A DNA stretch of 64,000 bases, taken from the NCBI RefSeq assembly GCF_004023625.1, contig NZ_RPDJ01000032.1, forward strand, positions 99,394-163,393, given 5' to 3'. Source of the stretch: Streptomyces cavernae. GTDB taxonomy: Bacteria; Actinomycetota; Actinomycetes; Streptomycetales; Streptomycetaceae. Below the pieces are notes generated by a model. It worked only from the letters and a program-made list of their open reading frames with translations, ran no database searches and was not told where the DNA came from. Of this stretch, positions 1 to 8,743 are shown one piece after another. Position 1 is the stretch's first letter. Every line of letters begins with the position of its first letter. The translations under genes and the position numbers were made by a program.

Positions 1-1
1 C

Positions 2-535
2 ATCCCGTACAAGCACGCGAACAAGGTCTTCTACGCGGTCCTGGGCACCCTGATGGTCCCGACCGCGGTGACCTTCGTACCGAGCTTCGTGCTGGTGTCG
101 TCGCTCGGCTGGGTGGACACCTACCGGGGTCTCATCATTCCGGGGCTGTTCAGTGGTTTCACCTGCTTCCTGTTCCGGCAGTACTTCCTGGGGTTCCCCA
201 AGGAGCTGGAGGAGGCGGCGCGCGTGGACGGACTGGGCTACTGGGGTGCGTACTGGCGCATCGTGGTGCCCAACTCGCTGAACTTCTTCGCGGCGATGGC
301 GACCATCACCTTCATCGCCGGCTGGAACGCCTTCCTGTGGCCGCTGGTCATCGGCCAGGACCCGGGTTCCTGGACCGTCCAGGTCGCGCTCTCCAGCTAC
401 ATGACCAACCAGACCGTCGTCTTCCATATGATCTTCATGGCCACGGCCGTGTCCATCCTGCCCCTGGTGTTCGTGTTCCTCTTCCTCCAGCGCTGGCTGG
501 TGCAGGGCATCGCACAGACCGGCATCAAGGGCTGA
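2..535 (+). CDS. Carbohydrate ABC transporter permease (MalG type), 3' part
   Basis: Inner-membrane subunit of a sugar ABC importer; only the C-terminal 177 residues lie in the window, because the reading frame is open from base 2. The first ATG, at 53, is internal. The binding-protein-dependent permease domain is evident from the EAA loop (EELEEAARVDGLGYWGAYWRIVVP region, roughly bases 206-275), which contacts the ATPase, followed by two membrane segments and the usual ending LVQGIAQTGIKG. The gene lies 12 bases upstream of a beta-galactosidase gene on the same strand, so the imported sugar is probably a galactoside. That substrate is inferred from context only. Confidence 0.93.
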   Translation: MPYKHANKVFYAVLGTLMVPTAVTFVPSFVLVSSLGWVDTYRGLIIPGLFSGFTCFLFRQYFLGFPKELEEAARVDGLGYWGAYWRIVVPNSLNFFAAMATITFIAGWNAFLWPLVIGQDPGSWTVQVALSSYMTNQTVVFHMIFMATAVSILPLVFVFLFLQRWLVQGIAQTGIKG

Positions 536-547
536 GCTAGGAGACCG

Positions 548-3442
548 ATGACTTTCCGCACCTCCCCTTCCGTCGACTACGTCGAGGACGTGTCCCCCGG
601 CAGCGGGGCTCTGCCGCCACGTGCCTGGTATGCGTCCTCGGATGCCAGGTCCCTCTCGCTGAACGGCAGATGGCGCTTCCGGCTGTCGGCGACGGCTGAC
701 GCCGAGGACGAATCCTTCGCCGCGGAGGGCTACGACGCCGGACACTGGGCGGAGGTGGCGGTCCCCGGCCACTGGGTGCTCCAGGGCGACGGCGCCTTCG
801 GGGGGCCCATCTACACCAACCACCTCTACCCGTTCCCGGTCGACCCGCCGCGCGTGCCGACCGAGAACCCGACCGGTGACCACCTACGGGTGTTCGACCT
901 GCCGGAGGACTGGCCCGCCCTCGACGACGGGGGCGCGGTCCTGCGCTTCGACGGTGTCGAGTCCTGCGCCCGCGTCTGGCTCAACGGCACGGACCTCGGC
1001 GAGTTCAAGGGCTCCCGGCTGGCGCACGAGTTCGCGGTCGGGCAGCTGCTGAAGCCGTCCGGCAACGTGCTCGCGGTCCGGGTCCACCAGTGGTCGGCGG
1101 GCTCGTACCTGGAGGACCAGGACCAGTGGTGGCTGCCGGGCATCTTCCGGGACGTCACCCTGCTGCACCGCCCGGCGGGCAGCGCCATGGACTTCTTCGT
1201 GCACGCCTCCTACGACCATGTCGGCGGCACCGGCACCCTGCGCGTCGACGTGGATGGTGACCGTGCCGGGCGGGTGACCGTGCCCGAGCTGGACATCGAT
1301 GTCTCCACCGGTGAGCCGGTCACCGTGCCCGTCGAGCCGTGGACGGCGGAGACGCCCCGGCTGTACGACGGGGTATTGGCCACGGAGGGCGAGCGGATCC
1401 CGCTGCGGATCGGCTTCAGGACCGTGGAGCTGGCGGACGGTCTGATCAAGGTCAACGGCAAGGCGGTCCTCTTCAAGGGCGTCAACCGGCACGAGTGGCA
1501 CCCGGAGAAGGGCCGCGCGCTCGACCTCGCGACCATGCGTGAGGACGTGCTGCTGATGAAGCGGCACAACATCAACGCCGTCCGCACCTCGCACTACCCG
1601 CCGCACCCGGCCTTCCTGGACCTGTGCGACGAGTACGGGCTGTGGGTCATCGACGAGTGCGACCTGGAGACCCACGGTTTCGTCGAGCAGGACTGGCGCG
1701 ACAACCCGGTCGACGACGACCGCTGGACGCCGGCGCTGCTGGACCGGGCGGCCCGGATGGTCGAGCGCGACAAGAACCACCCGTCCGTCGTGATCTGGTC
1801 CCTCGGCAACGAGGCCGGCACCGGCCGCGGGCTGACCGCGATGGCCGAGTGGATCCACGGCCGGGACGGCTCCCGGCTGGTGCACTACGAGGGCGACTGG
1901 AACTGCCGCGACACGGACATGTACTCGCGGATGTACCCGCCGCACGACGAGGTCGAGCGGATCGGCCTGGGCCTGGACGGTGGCACCCTGAAACGCCGTC
2001 AGCTGCCCCTTATCCTCTGCGAGTACGGGCACGCCATGGGCAACGGCCCCGGCGGCATCGCCGACTACCAGCGGATCTTCGAGTCGTACGACCGCATCCA
2101 GGGTGGCTTCATCTGGGAGTGGATCGACCACGGCATCAAGGACGCGCGGTACGGGTTCGCGTACGGCGGCGACTTCGGCGAGGAACTGCACGACGGGAAC
2201 TTCGTCTGCGACGGACTGGTCTTCCCCGACCGCAGGCCGTCGCCGGGGCTGGACGAGTACAAGAAGGTGATCGAGCCGGTCCGGATCGAGGGCGAGGGCG
2301 AGGGCCCCGACGGGACCACGCTCCGGATCACCAACGGGTACGACTTCGCGGACCTCGGTCATCTCGCCTTCGAGTGGTCGTACCAGGTCGACGGGAAGAC
2401 CGTCGAAGCGGGCGCGCTGTCGGTACCGGCACTCGCGCCCGGCGAGTCCGCCGAGGTGAAGCTCCCGTCGCCGCCCCCGGACGGCCGGGGCGCCGAGACA
2501 CAGTGGACGGTCCGGGCGCTGCTGGCCGAGGACACCCCCTGGGGCCGCAAGGACCACCAGGTGGCCTGGGCCCAACTGCCCGCGGCGCAACGGCTGTCGG
2601 CGCGGGCGGCCACCGGGGACCGGCCGGTGCTCGGCGAGCGGCTGATCACCCTCGGCCCGGCCTCCTTCGACGCCCGGACCGGTGCGCTGAAGACCATCGG
2701 CGCCGTCGACGTCACCGGCCTGCGCCTGGACGTGTGGCGTGCCCCCACCGACAACGACGACGGCGCCCCCTGGCAGCCCGACGCACGCTACGGCCTGCTC
2801 TGGCGCAAGCTCGGCCTGCACCGGATGCGGCACCGCCTGGACGCCGTCGAGTTGACCGACGACGCGCTGACGGTACGCACCCGGGTGGCGCCCGCCGCGT
2901 GGGAGGTGGGCCTCAGCACGGTGTACCGCTGGACGTCCGACGGGACCCGGCTGCGGCTGACGGTGTCGGTGGCCCCGGAGGGCGACTGGACGCTGCCGCT
3001 GCCGCGGCTCGGCATCCGCTTCGGGCTCGCCGAGGCGGACCGGGTGAAGTGGTACGGCGGCGGCCCCGGCGAGGCGTACCCGGACACAAAGGCCGCGTCG
3101 ATGCTGGGGCGCTGGGAGTCGTCGGTGGACGAGATGCAGACGCCGTACGTCCGGCCGCAGGAGAACGGCGCCCGCGCGGACGTGCGGTGGGCGGAGCTCG
3201 GCGGCCTGCGCGTCGAGGGCGAGCCCGCGTTCTGGCTCACCGCGCGGCGCTGGACCACCGAGCAGTTGGACGCCGCTGCGCACCTGACGGATCTGGTGCC
3301 CGGGGACACGGTGTGGGTCAACCTCGACCACGGGCAGCAGGGCATCGGATCGCAGTCGTGCGGTCCAGGCGCACTGCCGCAGTACCAACTGCGGGCGTGT
3401 CCCGCCGAGTTCTCCTTCACGTTCAACGCGACGGATGACTGA
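548..3442 (+). CDS. lacZ: Beta-galactosidase, glycoside hydrolase family 2
   Basis: Hydrolyses terminal beta-galactosides, probably in the cytoplasm since no signal peptide is present. At 964 residues it has the full large LacZ layout: jelly-roll sugar-binding domain (about 45-210), Ig-like domain, TIM barrel (about 290-590) and a C-terminal beta-sandwich (small chain, about 690-960). The expected acid/base Glu is E422 in WSLGNEAG, and the nucleophile is E492 in LILCEYGHAMGN. The ATG at 548 follows AGGAGACCG. It is co-directional with the sugar permease and overlaps the next MFS gene by 8 bases, which indicates one sugar uptake and use operon. Confidence 0.95.
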   Translation: MTFRTSPSVDYVEDVSPGSGALPPRAWYASSDARSLSLNGRWRFRLSATADAEDESFAAEGYDAGHWAEVAVPGHWVLQGDGAFGGPIYTNHLYPFPVDPPRVPTENPTGDHLRVFDLPEDWPALDDGGAVLRFDGVESCARVWLNGTDLGEFKGSRLAHEFAVGQLLKPSGNVLAVRVHQWSAGSYLEDQDQWWLPGIFRDVTLLHRPAGSAMDFFVHASYDHVGGTGTLRVDVDGDRAGRVTVPELDIDVSTGEPVTVPVEPWTAETPRLYDGVLATEGERIPLRIGFRTVELADGLIKVNGKAVLFKGVNRHEWHPEKGRALDLATMREDVLLMKRHNINAVRTSHYPPHPAFLDLCDEYGLWVIDECDLETHGFVEQDWRDNPVDDDRWTPALLDRAARMVERDKNHPSVVIWSLGNEAGTGRGLTAMAEWIHGRDGSRLVHYEGDWNCRDTDMYSRMYPPHDEVERIGLGLDGGTLKRRQLPLILCEYGHAMGNGPGGIADYQRIFESYDRIQGGFIWEWIDHGIKDARYGFAYGGDFGEELHDGNFVCDGLVFPDRRPSPGLDEYKKVIEPVRIEGEGEGPDGTTLRITNGYDFADLGHLAFEWSYQVDGKTVEAGALSVPALAPGESAEVKLPSPPPDGRGAETQWTVRALLAEDTPWGRKDHQVAWAQLPAAQRLSARAATGDRPVLGERLITLGPASFDARTGALKTIGAVDVTGLRLDVWRAPTDNDDGAPWQPDARYGLLWRKLGLHRMRHRLDAVELTDDALTVRTRVAPAAWEVGLSTVYRWTSDGTRLRLTVSVAPEGDWTLPLPRLGIRFGLAEADRVKWYGGGPGEAYPDTKAASMLGRWESSVDEMQTPYVRPQENGARADVRWAELGGLRVEGEPAFWLTARRWTTEQLDAAAHLTDLVPGDTVWVNLDHGQQGIGSQSCGPGALPQYQLRACPAEFSFTFNATDD

Positions 3443-4649
3443 CACAACGAACCCGACCGTGGCCGACCGGCTCTTCAGCCGGCCGGCCACGGTCGCGTCA
3501 TGTGTGGCCTTCGTCCTCATCGGCATGCTCCAGGCGCTGTTCGGGCCTGCCGTGCCGGGGCTGCGCGAGGAGTTCGGCCTCTCCCCCGCGGGTGCCGGGC
3601 TCGGTCTGAGTCTGCACTTCGTGGGCGGGGTCGTCGGGGTACTGCTGTTCAACGCCATCCATGCGAGGATCAGCAACAGGGCGCTGCTGGCGGCGAGTTA
3701 CGCCCTGATGGCGCTGGGTGCGGCGGGCTTCGCGCTGGCGCCGGGCTGGCCGCTCGCACTCGCCGCCGCCTTCCTCGGCGGGCTCGGTTTCGGCGGTATC
3801 GACTACGGCCTCAACCAGCTCTTCGCGGTCGGCTTCGGCGAGCGGTCCACCGCGATGCTCAACGTCCTCAACGCGCACTTCGGGATCGGTGCCGTGCTGG
3901 GGCCCGCGGTCGTAGCGTGGACGGGGCCCGGGCACTACGCGTACGCGTTCGGCGCGTGTGCGGTGCTCGCGGGGGCGCTGATCCTGTGCACGGGCGGTGT
4001 GCGGGACGAGTCGAAGAAGGACCCGCAGACAGCCGGGGCCGCCCGTGCTTCCCGCTCCTCGCTGGGCTTCTCCCGGATCCTCCTCGGCTTCCTCGTCCTC
4101 TACATCCTCAATGTGGGGGTGGAGGCGGGTGTCGGCGGCTGGGAGCCCACCCATCTGGAGACGGTCGGGTACGGCACGGCCGTCGCGGCCTCCGCGACCT
4201 CCGTGTACTGGCTGATGCTGACGGTCGGCCGCTTCCTCGTCGTCCCCCTCACCCTGCGGCACTCGCCCGAGCGCATCCTGACGGTGTGCGCGGCCGGGAT
4301 GACGGCGTGCCTGCTGCTGGCGCTGGTGCCGGCCGCGGCCCCGTACGCGTACGCGGGTGTGGGGCTGTTCATCGCGCCGGTGTTCCCGACCGGACTGCCG
4401 TGGCTGAACCGGGCGTTGCCGGGCGCCGGGCGGGCGGGGGCCTGGGTGATCGCCGCGTCGATGATCGGCGGGGTGGCCGCTCCGCCGTTGCTCGGGACGG
4501 GTATCGAGGCGTCCGGGATCCGGGCGGTGCCCTGGCTCCTGACAATGTTGTCGGGGGCGAGCCTGCTGGTGACCGTGTGGCTGATCCGGCTGACCGGTGG
4601 GTGGGCGAGGGGTCGTGCGAATCACGCGTGCGAATTGGCAGGGAATTAG
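3435..4649 (+). CDS. MFS transporter
   Basis: A 404-residue major facilitator protein with about twelve hydrophobic segments, a typical length for the family. The start ATG lies inside the 3' end of the beta-galactosidase gene (8-base overlap), so it should be translated with it. The sequence resembles fucose/sugar or small-solute MFS carriers (for example the GFGGIDYGLNQLFAVGFGERSTAMLNVLNAHFGIGA region around residues 115-150), but the solute cannot be read from the sequence. A role in sugar or product transport is inferred from operon position. A short GC stem followed by TTTT lies downstream. Confidence 0.88.
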   Translation: MTDTTNPTVADRLFSRPATVASCVAFVLIGMLQALFGPAVPGLREEFGLSPAGAGLGLSLHFVGGVVGVLLFNAIHARISNRALLAASYALMALGAAGFALAPGWPLALAAAFLGGLGFGGIDYGLNQLFAVGFGERSTAMLNVLNAHFGIGAVLGPAVVAWTGPGHYAYAFGACAVLAGALILCTGGVRDESKKDPQTAGAARASRSSLGFSRILLGFLVLYILNVGVEAGVGGWEPTHLETVGYGTAVAASATSVYWLMLTVGRFLVVPLTLRHSPERILTVCAAGMTACLLLALVPAAAPYAYAGVGLFIAPVFPTGLPWLNRALPGAGRAGAWVIAASMIGGVAAPPLLGTGIEASGIRAVPWLLTMLSGASLLVTVWLIRLTGGWARGRANHACELAGN

Positions 4650-4663
4650 GGCAGGCTGAGGGG

Positions 4664-4688
4664 CGGCCACGCGCAGAGCGGCCGTTTT
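4664..4688 (+). terminator. Weak intrinsic terminator after the sugar operon
   Basis: CGGCC (4664-4668) pairs with GGCCG (4680-4684) and is followed directly by TTTT. The stem is only 5 bp, so termination may be partial. Confidence 0.4.
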
Positions 4689-4721
4689 GAGGGAGATCCG
4701 GGTGAACACACACCCAGCTTC

Positions 4722-4736
4722 TGTACGTCCTGTACA
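4722..4736. promoter_or_regulatory. Possible repressor operator before the ABC exporter
   Basis: TGTAC-GTCCT-GTACA is a perfect 5-bp-arm inverted repeat about 55 bases upstream of the exporter ATPase start, in an AT-richer stretch. The spacing and half-sites resemble operators of small dimeric repressors. No adjacent regulator gene is present, so the binding protein is unknown. Confidence 0.35.
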
Positions 4737-4789
4737 TTTTTCACGCCCGCTTGAAGGAGCGCCAGCCATGCAAGGGACGGGAGTTCGAG

Positions 4790-5851
4790 GTGAGCGGTGA
4801 CACGCGGATAACCGGGGACATACAAGTACGTGCTCTGACCAAGACCTTCCGTACCACGACCCGTCGCCCCGGCGCCCTGGGCACGCTCCGTTCGCTGGTC
4901 AACCCGCTGTGGGTGACCAAGACCGCGGTGGAGGACGTCACGTTCTCCGTCGCGCCGGGCGAACTGCTGGCGCTGCTCGGTCCGAACGGCGCGGGCAAGT
5001 CGACCACCATCAAGATGCTCACCGGAATCCTGGTGCCCACCGCGGGCGAGGTGAGCGTGGCGGGCGTGGTGCCGTACCGGGAGCGGGAGCGCAACGCCCG
5101 CAACATCGGAGCGGTGTTCGGTCAGCGCACCCAACTGTGGTGGGACCTGCCGGCCCGAGAGTCGTTCGCGATCCTGCGCGACATCTACGGCGTGCCGGAC
5201 GCCGAACACAAGGCGCGCCTCAGGGAGTTCGACGACCTGCTGGAACTCTCCTCCTTCTGGGACACCCGGGTGCGGCACCTGTCGCTGGGCCAGCGGGTGC
5301 GCTGCGATCTGGCCGCCGCACTGCTGCACGATCCGCCGGTGGTGTTCCTGGACGAGCCGACGATCGGCATGGACGTGGTGGTCAAGGAACAGGTGCGCGG
5401 CTTCCTGAAGCACCAGGTCGAGGAGCGCGGCAGGACGGTGCTGCTGACCACCCACGACATGACCGAGGTGAGCCGGCTCGCCGAGCGGGTGGTGCTCATC
5501 AACGACGGCCGGCTGGTGATGGACGGGACGCTGGAGGAAATCAAGCGGAAGTTCGGTGACACCTGGCTGGTGCGGGCGACGCTCGCCGATCCGGAGGCCG
5601 CGGTGTCGGCGCTGCCCGGGATCGCGGTGCTGCAACGGGAGGGGCCGAGGGTCGTGTTCGGGCCGGAGGGGTCCCATGCGCCCACCGTCCACCAGGCCCT
5701 CAAGCAGGTCATCGAACGGTACGAGGTCTCCGACATCGCCCTGGAGGAGGCCGACCTGGAGGATGTCATGCGTGCCGCCTACCAGGGCGCGGCACTGGAG
5801 GCGAGTGACGTCCTCGAGGAGAGCGCGGTGCGCGGCGGGGCCGGCTCATGA
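4790..5851 (+). CDS. ABC-2 type exporter ATPase
   Basis: A 353-residue ABC ATPase with Walker A GPNGAGKS (residues 64-71), signature LSLGQ (about 164-168), Walker B VVFLDEPTIGMD and the H-loop TTHDM. The stretch after the Q-loop (GQRTQLWWDLPARESFAILRDIYGV) is typical of the exporter subgroup that pairs with two short ABC-2 permeases. GTG 4790 is chosen because GGGAG lies 6 bases upstream. An in-frame TTG at 4751 has no ribosome site of its own. A short reading frame (ATG 4768 to stop 4800, 10 codons) with AAGGAG upstream overlaps this start and might couple translation. The stop overlaps the next ATG (ATGA). Confidence 0.92.
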   Translation: MSGDTRITGDIQVRALTKTFRTTTRRPGALGTLRSLVNPLWVTKTAVEDVTFSVAPGELLALLGPNGAGKSTTIKMLTGILVPTAGEVSVAGVVPYRERERNARNIGAVFGQRTQLWWDLPARESFAILRDIYGVPDAEHKARLREFDDLLELSSFWDTRVRHLSLGQRVRCDLAAALLHDPPVVFLDEPTIGMDVVVKEQVRGFLKHQVEERGRTVLLTTHDMTEVSRLAERVVLINDGRLVMDGTLEEIKRKFGDTWLVRATLADPEAAVSALPGIAVLQREGPRVVFGPEGSHAPTVHQALKQVIERYEVSDIALEEADLEDVMRAAYQGAALEASDVLEESAVRGGAGS

Positions 5852-6657
5852 CGGCCGTTCCCGGTGTCTGGCGCACCGCACGCATCACCCCGCTCGGCGA
5901 GCTGCTCACGCCACCGAGGATGACGGGTGTCGCGGTCCAGCTCGTCATCCAGACCGTGCTGGTCGTGGCGCTGTGGCGGGGACTGTACGCCGACACGGGT
6001 CCCACCACCGCCGGGCTGAGCCGTGAACAGGCCGTCACCTACGCCGTGTTGGCGGTGCTGGCCACCCGGCTGCGGGAGCTGGACCGGTACGCGGGCCGCG
6101 ACACCGTGATGCAGCACATGCACTTCGGCACGATCGTGTACTGGTTCCTGCGTCCGGTCTCGCCGCGGCGGTACTACGCGCTGCGGGCGCTGGGCGACCA
6201 GTTGTACGGGCTGGCGTGGGCGGCGGCCGGCTACGCGGTGTGCCTGGCCGTGGGTGTGGTCCAGCCGCCGCACTCGGCGGGCGCGGCGGGGGCGTTCGCG
6301 CTGTCGCTGCTGCTCGGCCAGTGGGTCCTCTACTACATCATGCTGCTCATCGACCAGCTGTGCTTCTGGACCCTGCGCAACAGCGCGGCCATGTTGATCC
6401 TGATCTTCGCGCAGAATCTGCTCTCCGGGGTGTACGCGCCGCTGTGGTACTTCCCCGACTGGTTCGTCACGCTGAGCGCCTTCCTGCCCTTCCAGGCCAC
6501 GCTCAACGTGCCGCTCTCGGTGTACGTGGGCCGTATCCCGCTCGCCGACGCGGGTCCCCAACTCGCCCTGCAGGCCGGGTGGGTGGTGCTGCTGGCGGTG
6601 GTGACCCGGCTGGTCTGGCACCGGGCCGCCCTACGTGTCGTGTCGCAGGGAGGCTGA
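5848..6657 (+). CDS. ABC-2 type permease, first subunit
   Basis: A 269-residue integral membrane protein with about six hydrophobic segments. It overlaps the ATPase gene by 4 bases (ATGA) and is followed by a second permease of the same size. The sequence fits the ABC-2 membrane family often labelled DUF990 (motif WYFPDWFVTLSAFLPFQATLNVPLSVYVGR near residues 195-225). Together the three genes encode an exporter in the cytoplasmic membrane whose cargo is unknown. Confidence 0.86.
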   Translation: MTAVPGVWRTARITPLGELLTPPRMTGVAVQLVIQTVLVVALWRGLYADTGPTTAGLSREQAVTYAVLAVLATRLRELDRYAGRDTVMQHMHFGTIVYWFLRPVSPRRYYALRALGDQLYGLAWAAAGYAVCLAVGVVQPPHSAGAAGAFALSLLLGQWVLYYIMLLIDQLCFWTLRNSAAMLILIFAQNLLSGVYAPLWYFPDWFVTLSAFLPFQATLNVPLSVYVGRIPLADAGPQLALQAGWVVLLAVVTRLVWHRAALRVVSQGG

Positions 6658-6661
6658 GTCC

Positions 6662-7483
6662 ATGGACCACAGGAGCGCTCCGTGGAACGCCGTGCGTGTC
6701 GCGTGGCGCATCACCAAGCTCAACTTCCGCGCACAGCTGGAGTACCGCGCCGAGTTCCTGTTGATGATCGCCATCGGGGCGATCTGGCAGGTGTCGGTGA
6801 TCGTGTTCGCGACGGTGCTGCTGACCCGGTTCTCCGGGATGGGCGGCTGGGACAGCGCGGACGTGCTGCTGATCGCCGCGATGCGGATGATGGCGCACGG
6901 ACTGTTCGTGCTGTTCCTCGGGCGGATGCACGCGCTGGCGTACCGGGTGCAGGAGGGTGTGATCGACGCCTTCCTGCTGCGGCCGATGCCGGTGCACCGG
7001 CAGGTGCAGCTCTCCTTCTTCCCGACCAACGCGATCGGTGACCTGACGGTGGCGGTGGCGCTGTTCATCGGCGCGCTCGTCCGCAGCTCGCAGGAGTGGA
7101 CGGCCGGGCGGATCGCGTTCCTGATCGCCGGTGTGCTCGGCGGGATGCTCGTCGAGGCCGCGCTGTTCACGGCGATGGGGTCCGCGTCGCTGCGCTATCC
7201 GGCCGCGCAGTACTGGAGTCGCTGGCTGGAGGAGCTGCTGGGCACGTTCGGGTCGTATCCGCTGAACGTGCTGCCGAAGGCCCTGTCGTGGCTGCTGACG
7301 TTCGGGCTGCCGCTGGCGTTCGTGGCGTACTTCCCGGCCGGTGTGCTGACCGGGCACGGTTCGGCACTGGGTGTGCCGATGTGGCTGGCGGCGGCGTCGC
7401 CGCTGATCGGGCTCGGCCTGTACCTCCTGTCGCGGCTGCTGTGGTCGTGGAGCCTGAAGCACTACACGGGGGTGAACGGGTGA
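6662..7483 (+). CDS. ABC-2 type permease, second subunit
   Basis: A 273-residue membrane protein paralogous to the upstream permease. ATG 6662 is preceded by AGGGAGG (6647-6653) at 8 bases, which favours it over a GTG at 6635. It has about six hydrophobic segments and the ending SRLLWSWSLKHYTGVNG seen in this permease group. It is the last gene of the exporter operon, followed by a strong hairpin. Confidence 0.86.
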   Translation: MDHRSAPWNAVRVAWRITKLNFRAQLEYRAEFLLMIAIGAIWQVSVIVFATVLLTRFSGMGGWDSADVLLIAAMRMMAHGLFVLFLGRMHALAYRVQEGVIDAFLLRPMPVHRQVQLSFFPTNAIGDLTVAVALFIGALVRSSQEWTAGRIAFLIAGVLGGMLVEAALFTAMGSASLRYPAAQYWSRWLEELLGTFGSYPLNVLPKALSWLLTFGLPLAFVAYFPAGVLTGHGSALGVPMWLAAASPLIGLGLYLLSRLLWSWSLKHYTGVNG

Positions 7484-7507
7484 CGGTCGCCGGACAGTAG
7501 GCGACAG

Positions 7508-7546
7508 GGCGGGGGTGGCCGGGCCGTGCGCACGACCACCCCCGCC
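7508..7546 (+). terminator. Hairpin terminator after the exporter operon
   Basis: GGCGGGGGTGG (7508-7518) pairs perfectly with CCACCCCCGCC (7536-7546), giving an 11-bp stem with a 17-base loop and no U-run, which is common in actinomycetes. It separates the exporter from the pst operon. Confidence 0.65.
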
Positions 7547-7617
7547 GCACCGCGGTCGCACAATTGTTCGGCAACCGTCTCCGCGACGGAGCGCACACCG
7601 GAAGCGATAAGACGCCG

Positions 7618-7660
7618 TTCATGTTTTTATTGCGCATATCACCCCTTCCCTTCATACACG
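7618..7660 (+). promoter_or_regulatory. Candidate PHO box region of the pst promoter
   Basis: An AT-rich island upstream of pstS contains GTTCATGTTTT (7618-7628) and CTTCATACACG (7650-7660), about three 11-bp repeat units apart. PhoP boxes in Streptomyces are 11-bp direct repeats beginning GTTCA. The match is partial and the call rests on position as well as sequence. Confidence 0.4.
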
Positions 7661-7747
7661 CGCACTTTGATCTAAATGTCCGGATAGTGCTATTCGAGCC
7701 TTATTCGCAAGGCCGGTGTTCCGGCAGACACAAGGATCGAGAGTCAC

Positions 7748-8743
7748 ATGAACATGCGCACTCCCTTGCGCCGGACCACCGCCCCCGCAGCCGTGACCGC
7801 GGCCCTGACCGCGGCCCTGGTGCCGGCCGTGAGCGGCTGCGGCACGTCCGGCACGGACGCGAGCGGCAACGGTGCGGCCGCCCGGCAGCTCTCCGGCACC
7901 GTCAGGGTGGACGGGTCCAGCACGGTGGCCCCGCTCACCAGCGCGGCCGCCCAGCTGTTCCAGGGAGAGAATCCCGGGGTGAGGGTCACCGTCGGCACCT
8001 CGGGCACCGGCGGCGGCTTCGAGAAGTTCTGCGCGGGCGAGACCGACATCTCTGACGCCTCCCGCCCCATCGAGGACGACGAGAAGCGTGCCTGCGCGGA
8101 CAACGACATCACCTACCAGCAGCTCCGGATCGCCAACGACGGCCTGTCCGTCGTGGTGAACAAGGACAACGACTTCGCCAAGTGCCTCACCGTGGAGCAG
8201 CTGCGCAGGATCTGGGAACCGGGCTCCGACATCAAGAACTGGAACCAGGTCGATCCCGACTTCCCGGACGAGGAACTGGAGCTGTTCGGCCCCGGCACCG
8301 ACTCGGGCACCTTCGACTACTTCACCGAGACCATCAACGGTGAGGAGGGCGCCTCCCGCACGGACTACAGCCCCAGCGAGGACGACAACGTCGTCGTGCA
8401 GGGCATCGCCGGGTCCCGGGGCGGCATGGGCTACTTCGGTCTGTCGTACTACGAGGAGAACAAGGACGAGCTGAACGTCGTCAAGATCGACGGCGGTGAC
8501 GGCTGTGTCGAGCCCACCGCGCAGACCGTCCAGAACGGCACCTACAAGCCGCTGTCCCGGCCGCTGTTCATCTACCCGAAGGCCTCCTCGATGGCCAAGC
8601 CCGAGGTCGAGGCGTTCGTGGACTACTACGTCGAGAACAACGCCGAGATCGCCGAGAAGGCCCTGTTCGTGCCGCTCAACCCTCAGCAGAACACCCAGCT
8701 GAAGGACGATCTGCAGCGGCTGAAGGAGCAACAAGGGTCATGA
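7748..8743 (+). CDS. pstS: Phosphate ABC transporter substrate-binding lipoprotein
   Basis: Extracellular high-affinity phosphate-binding protein of 331 residues, tethered to the membrane as a lipoprotein: a hydrophobic signal ends in the lipobox VSGC near residue 30. Mature-domain signatures include VDGSSTVAPLTSAAAQLF, GTSGTGGGFEKFC, and GPGTDSGTFDYFTE around the phosphate site. It is the first gene of pstSCAB and overlaps pstC by 4 bases (ATGA). Phosphate-starvation control through PhoP is expected for the family, and the upstream region holds PHO-box-like sequence. Confidence 0.95.
   Translation: MNMRTPLRRTTAPAAVTAALTAALVPAVSGCGTSGTDASGNGAAARQLSGTVRVDGSSTVAPLTSAAAQLFQGENPGVRVTVGTSGTGGGFEKFCAGETDISDASRPIEDDEKRACADNDITYQQLRIANDGLSVVVNKDNDFAKCLTVEQLRRIWEPGSDIKNWNQVDPDFPDEELELFGPGTDSGTFDYFTETINGEEGASRTDYSPSEDDNVVVQGIAGSRGGMGYFGLSYYEENKDELNVVKIDGGDGCVEPTAQTVQNGTYKPLSRPLFIYPKASSMAKPEVEAFVDYYVENNAEIAEKALFVPLNPQQNTQLKDDLQRLKEQQGS

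Noticed and set aside
884..3676. 930-codon open frame antisense to the beta-galactosidase gene
   Set aside because: The plus strand encodes a complete GH2 enzyme with both catalytic Glu residues. Long antisense frames are a by-product of high GC third positions.
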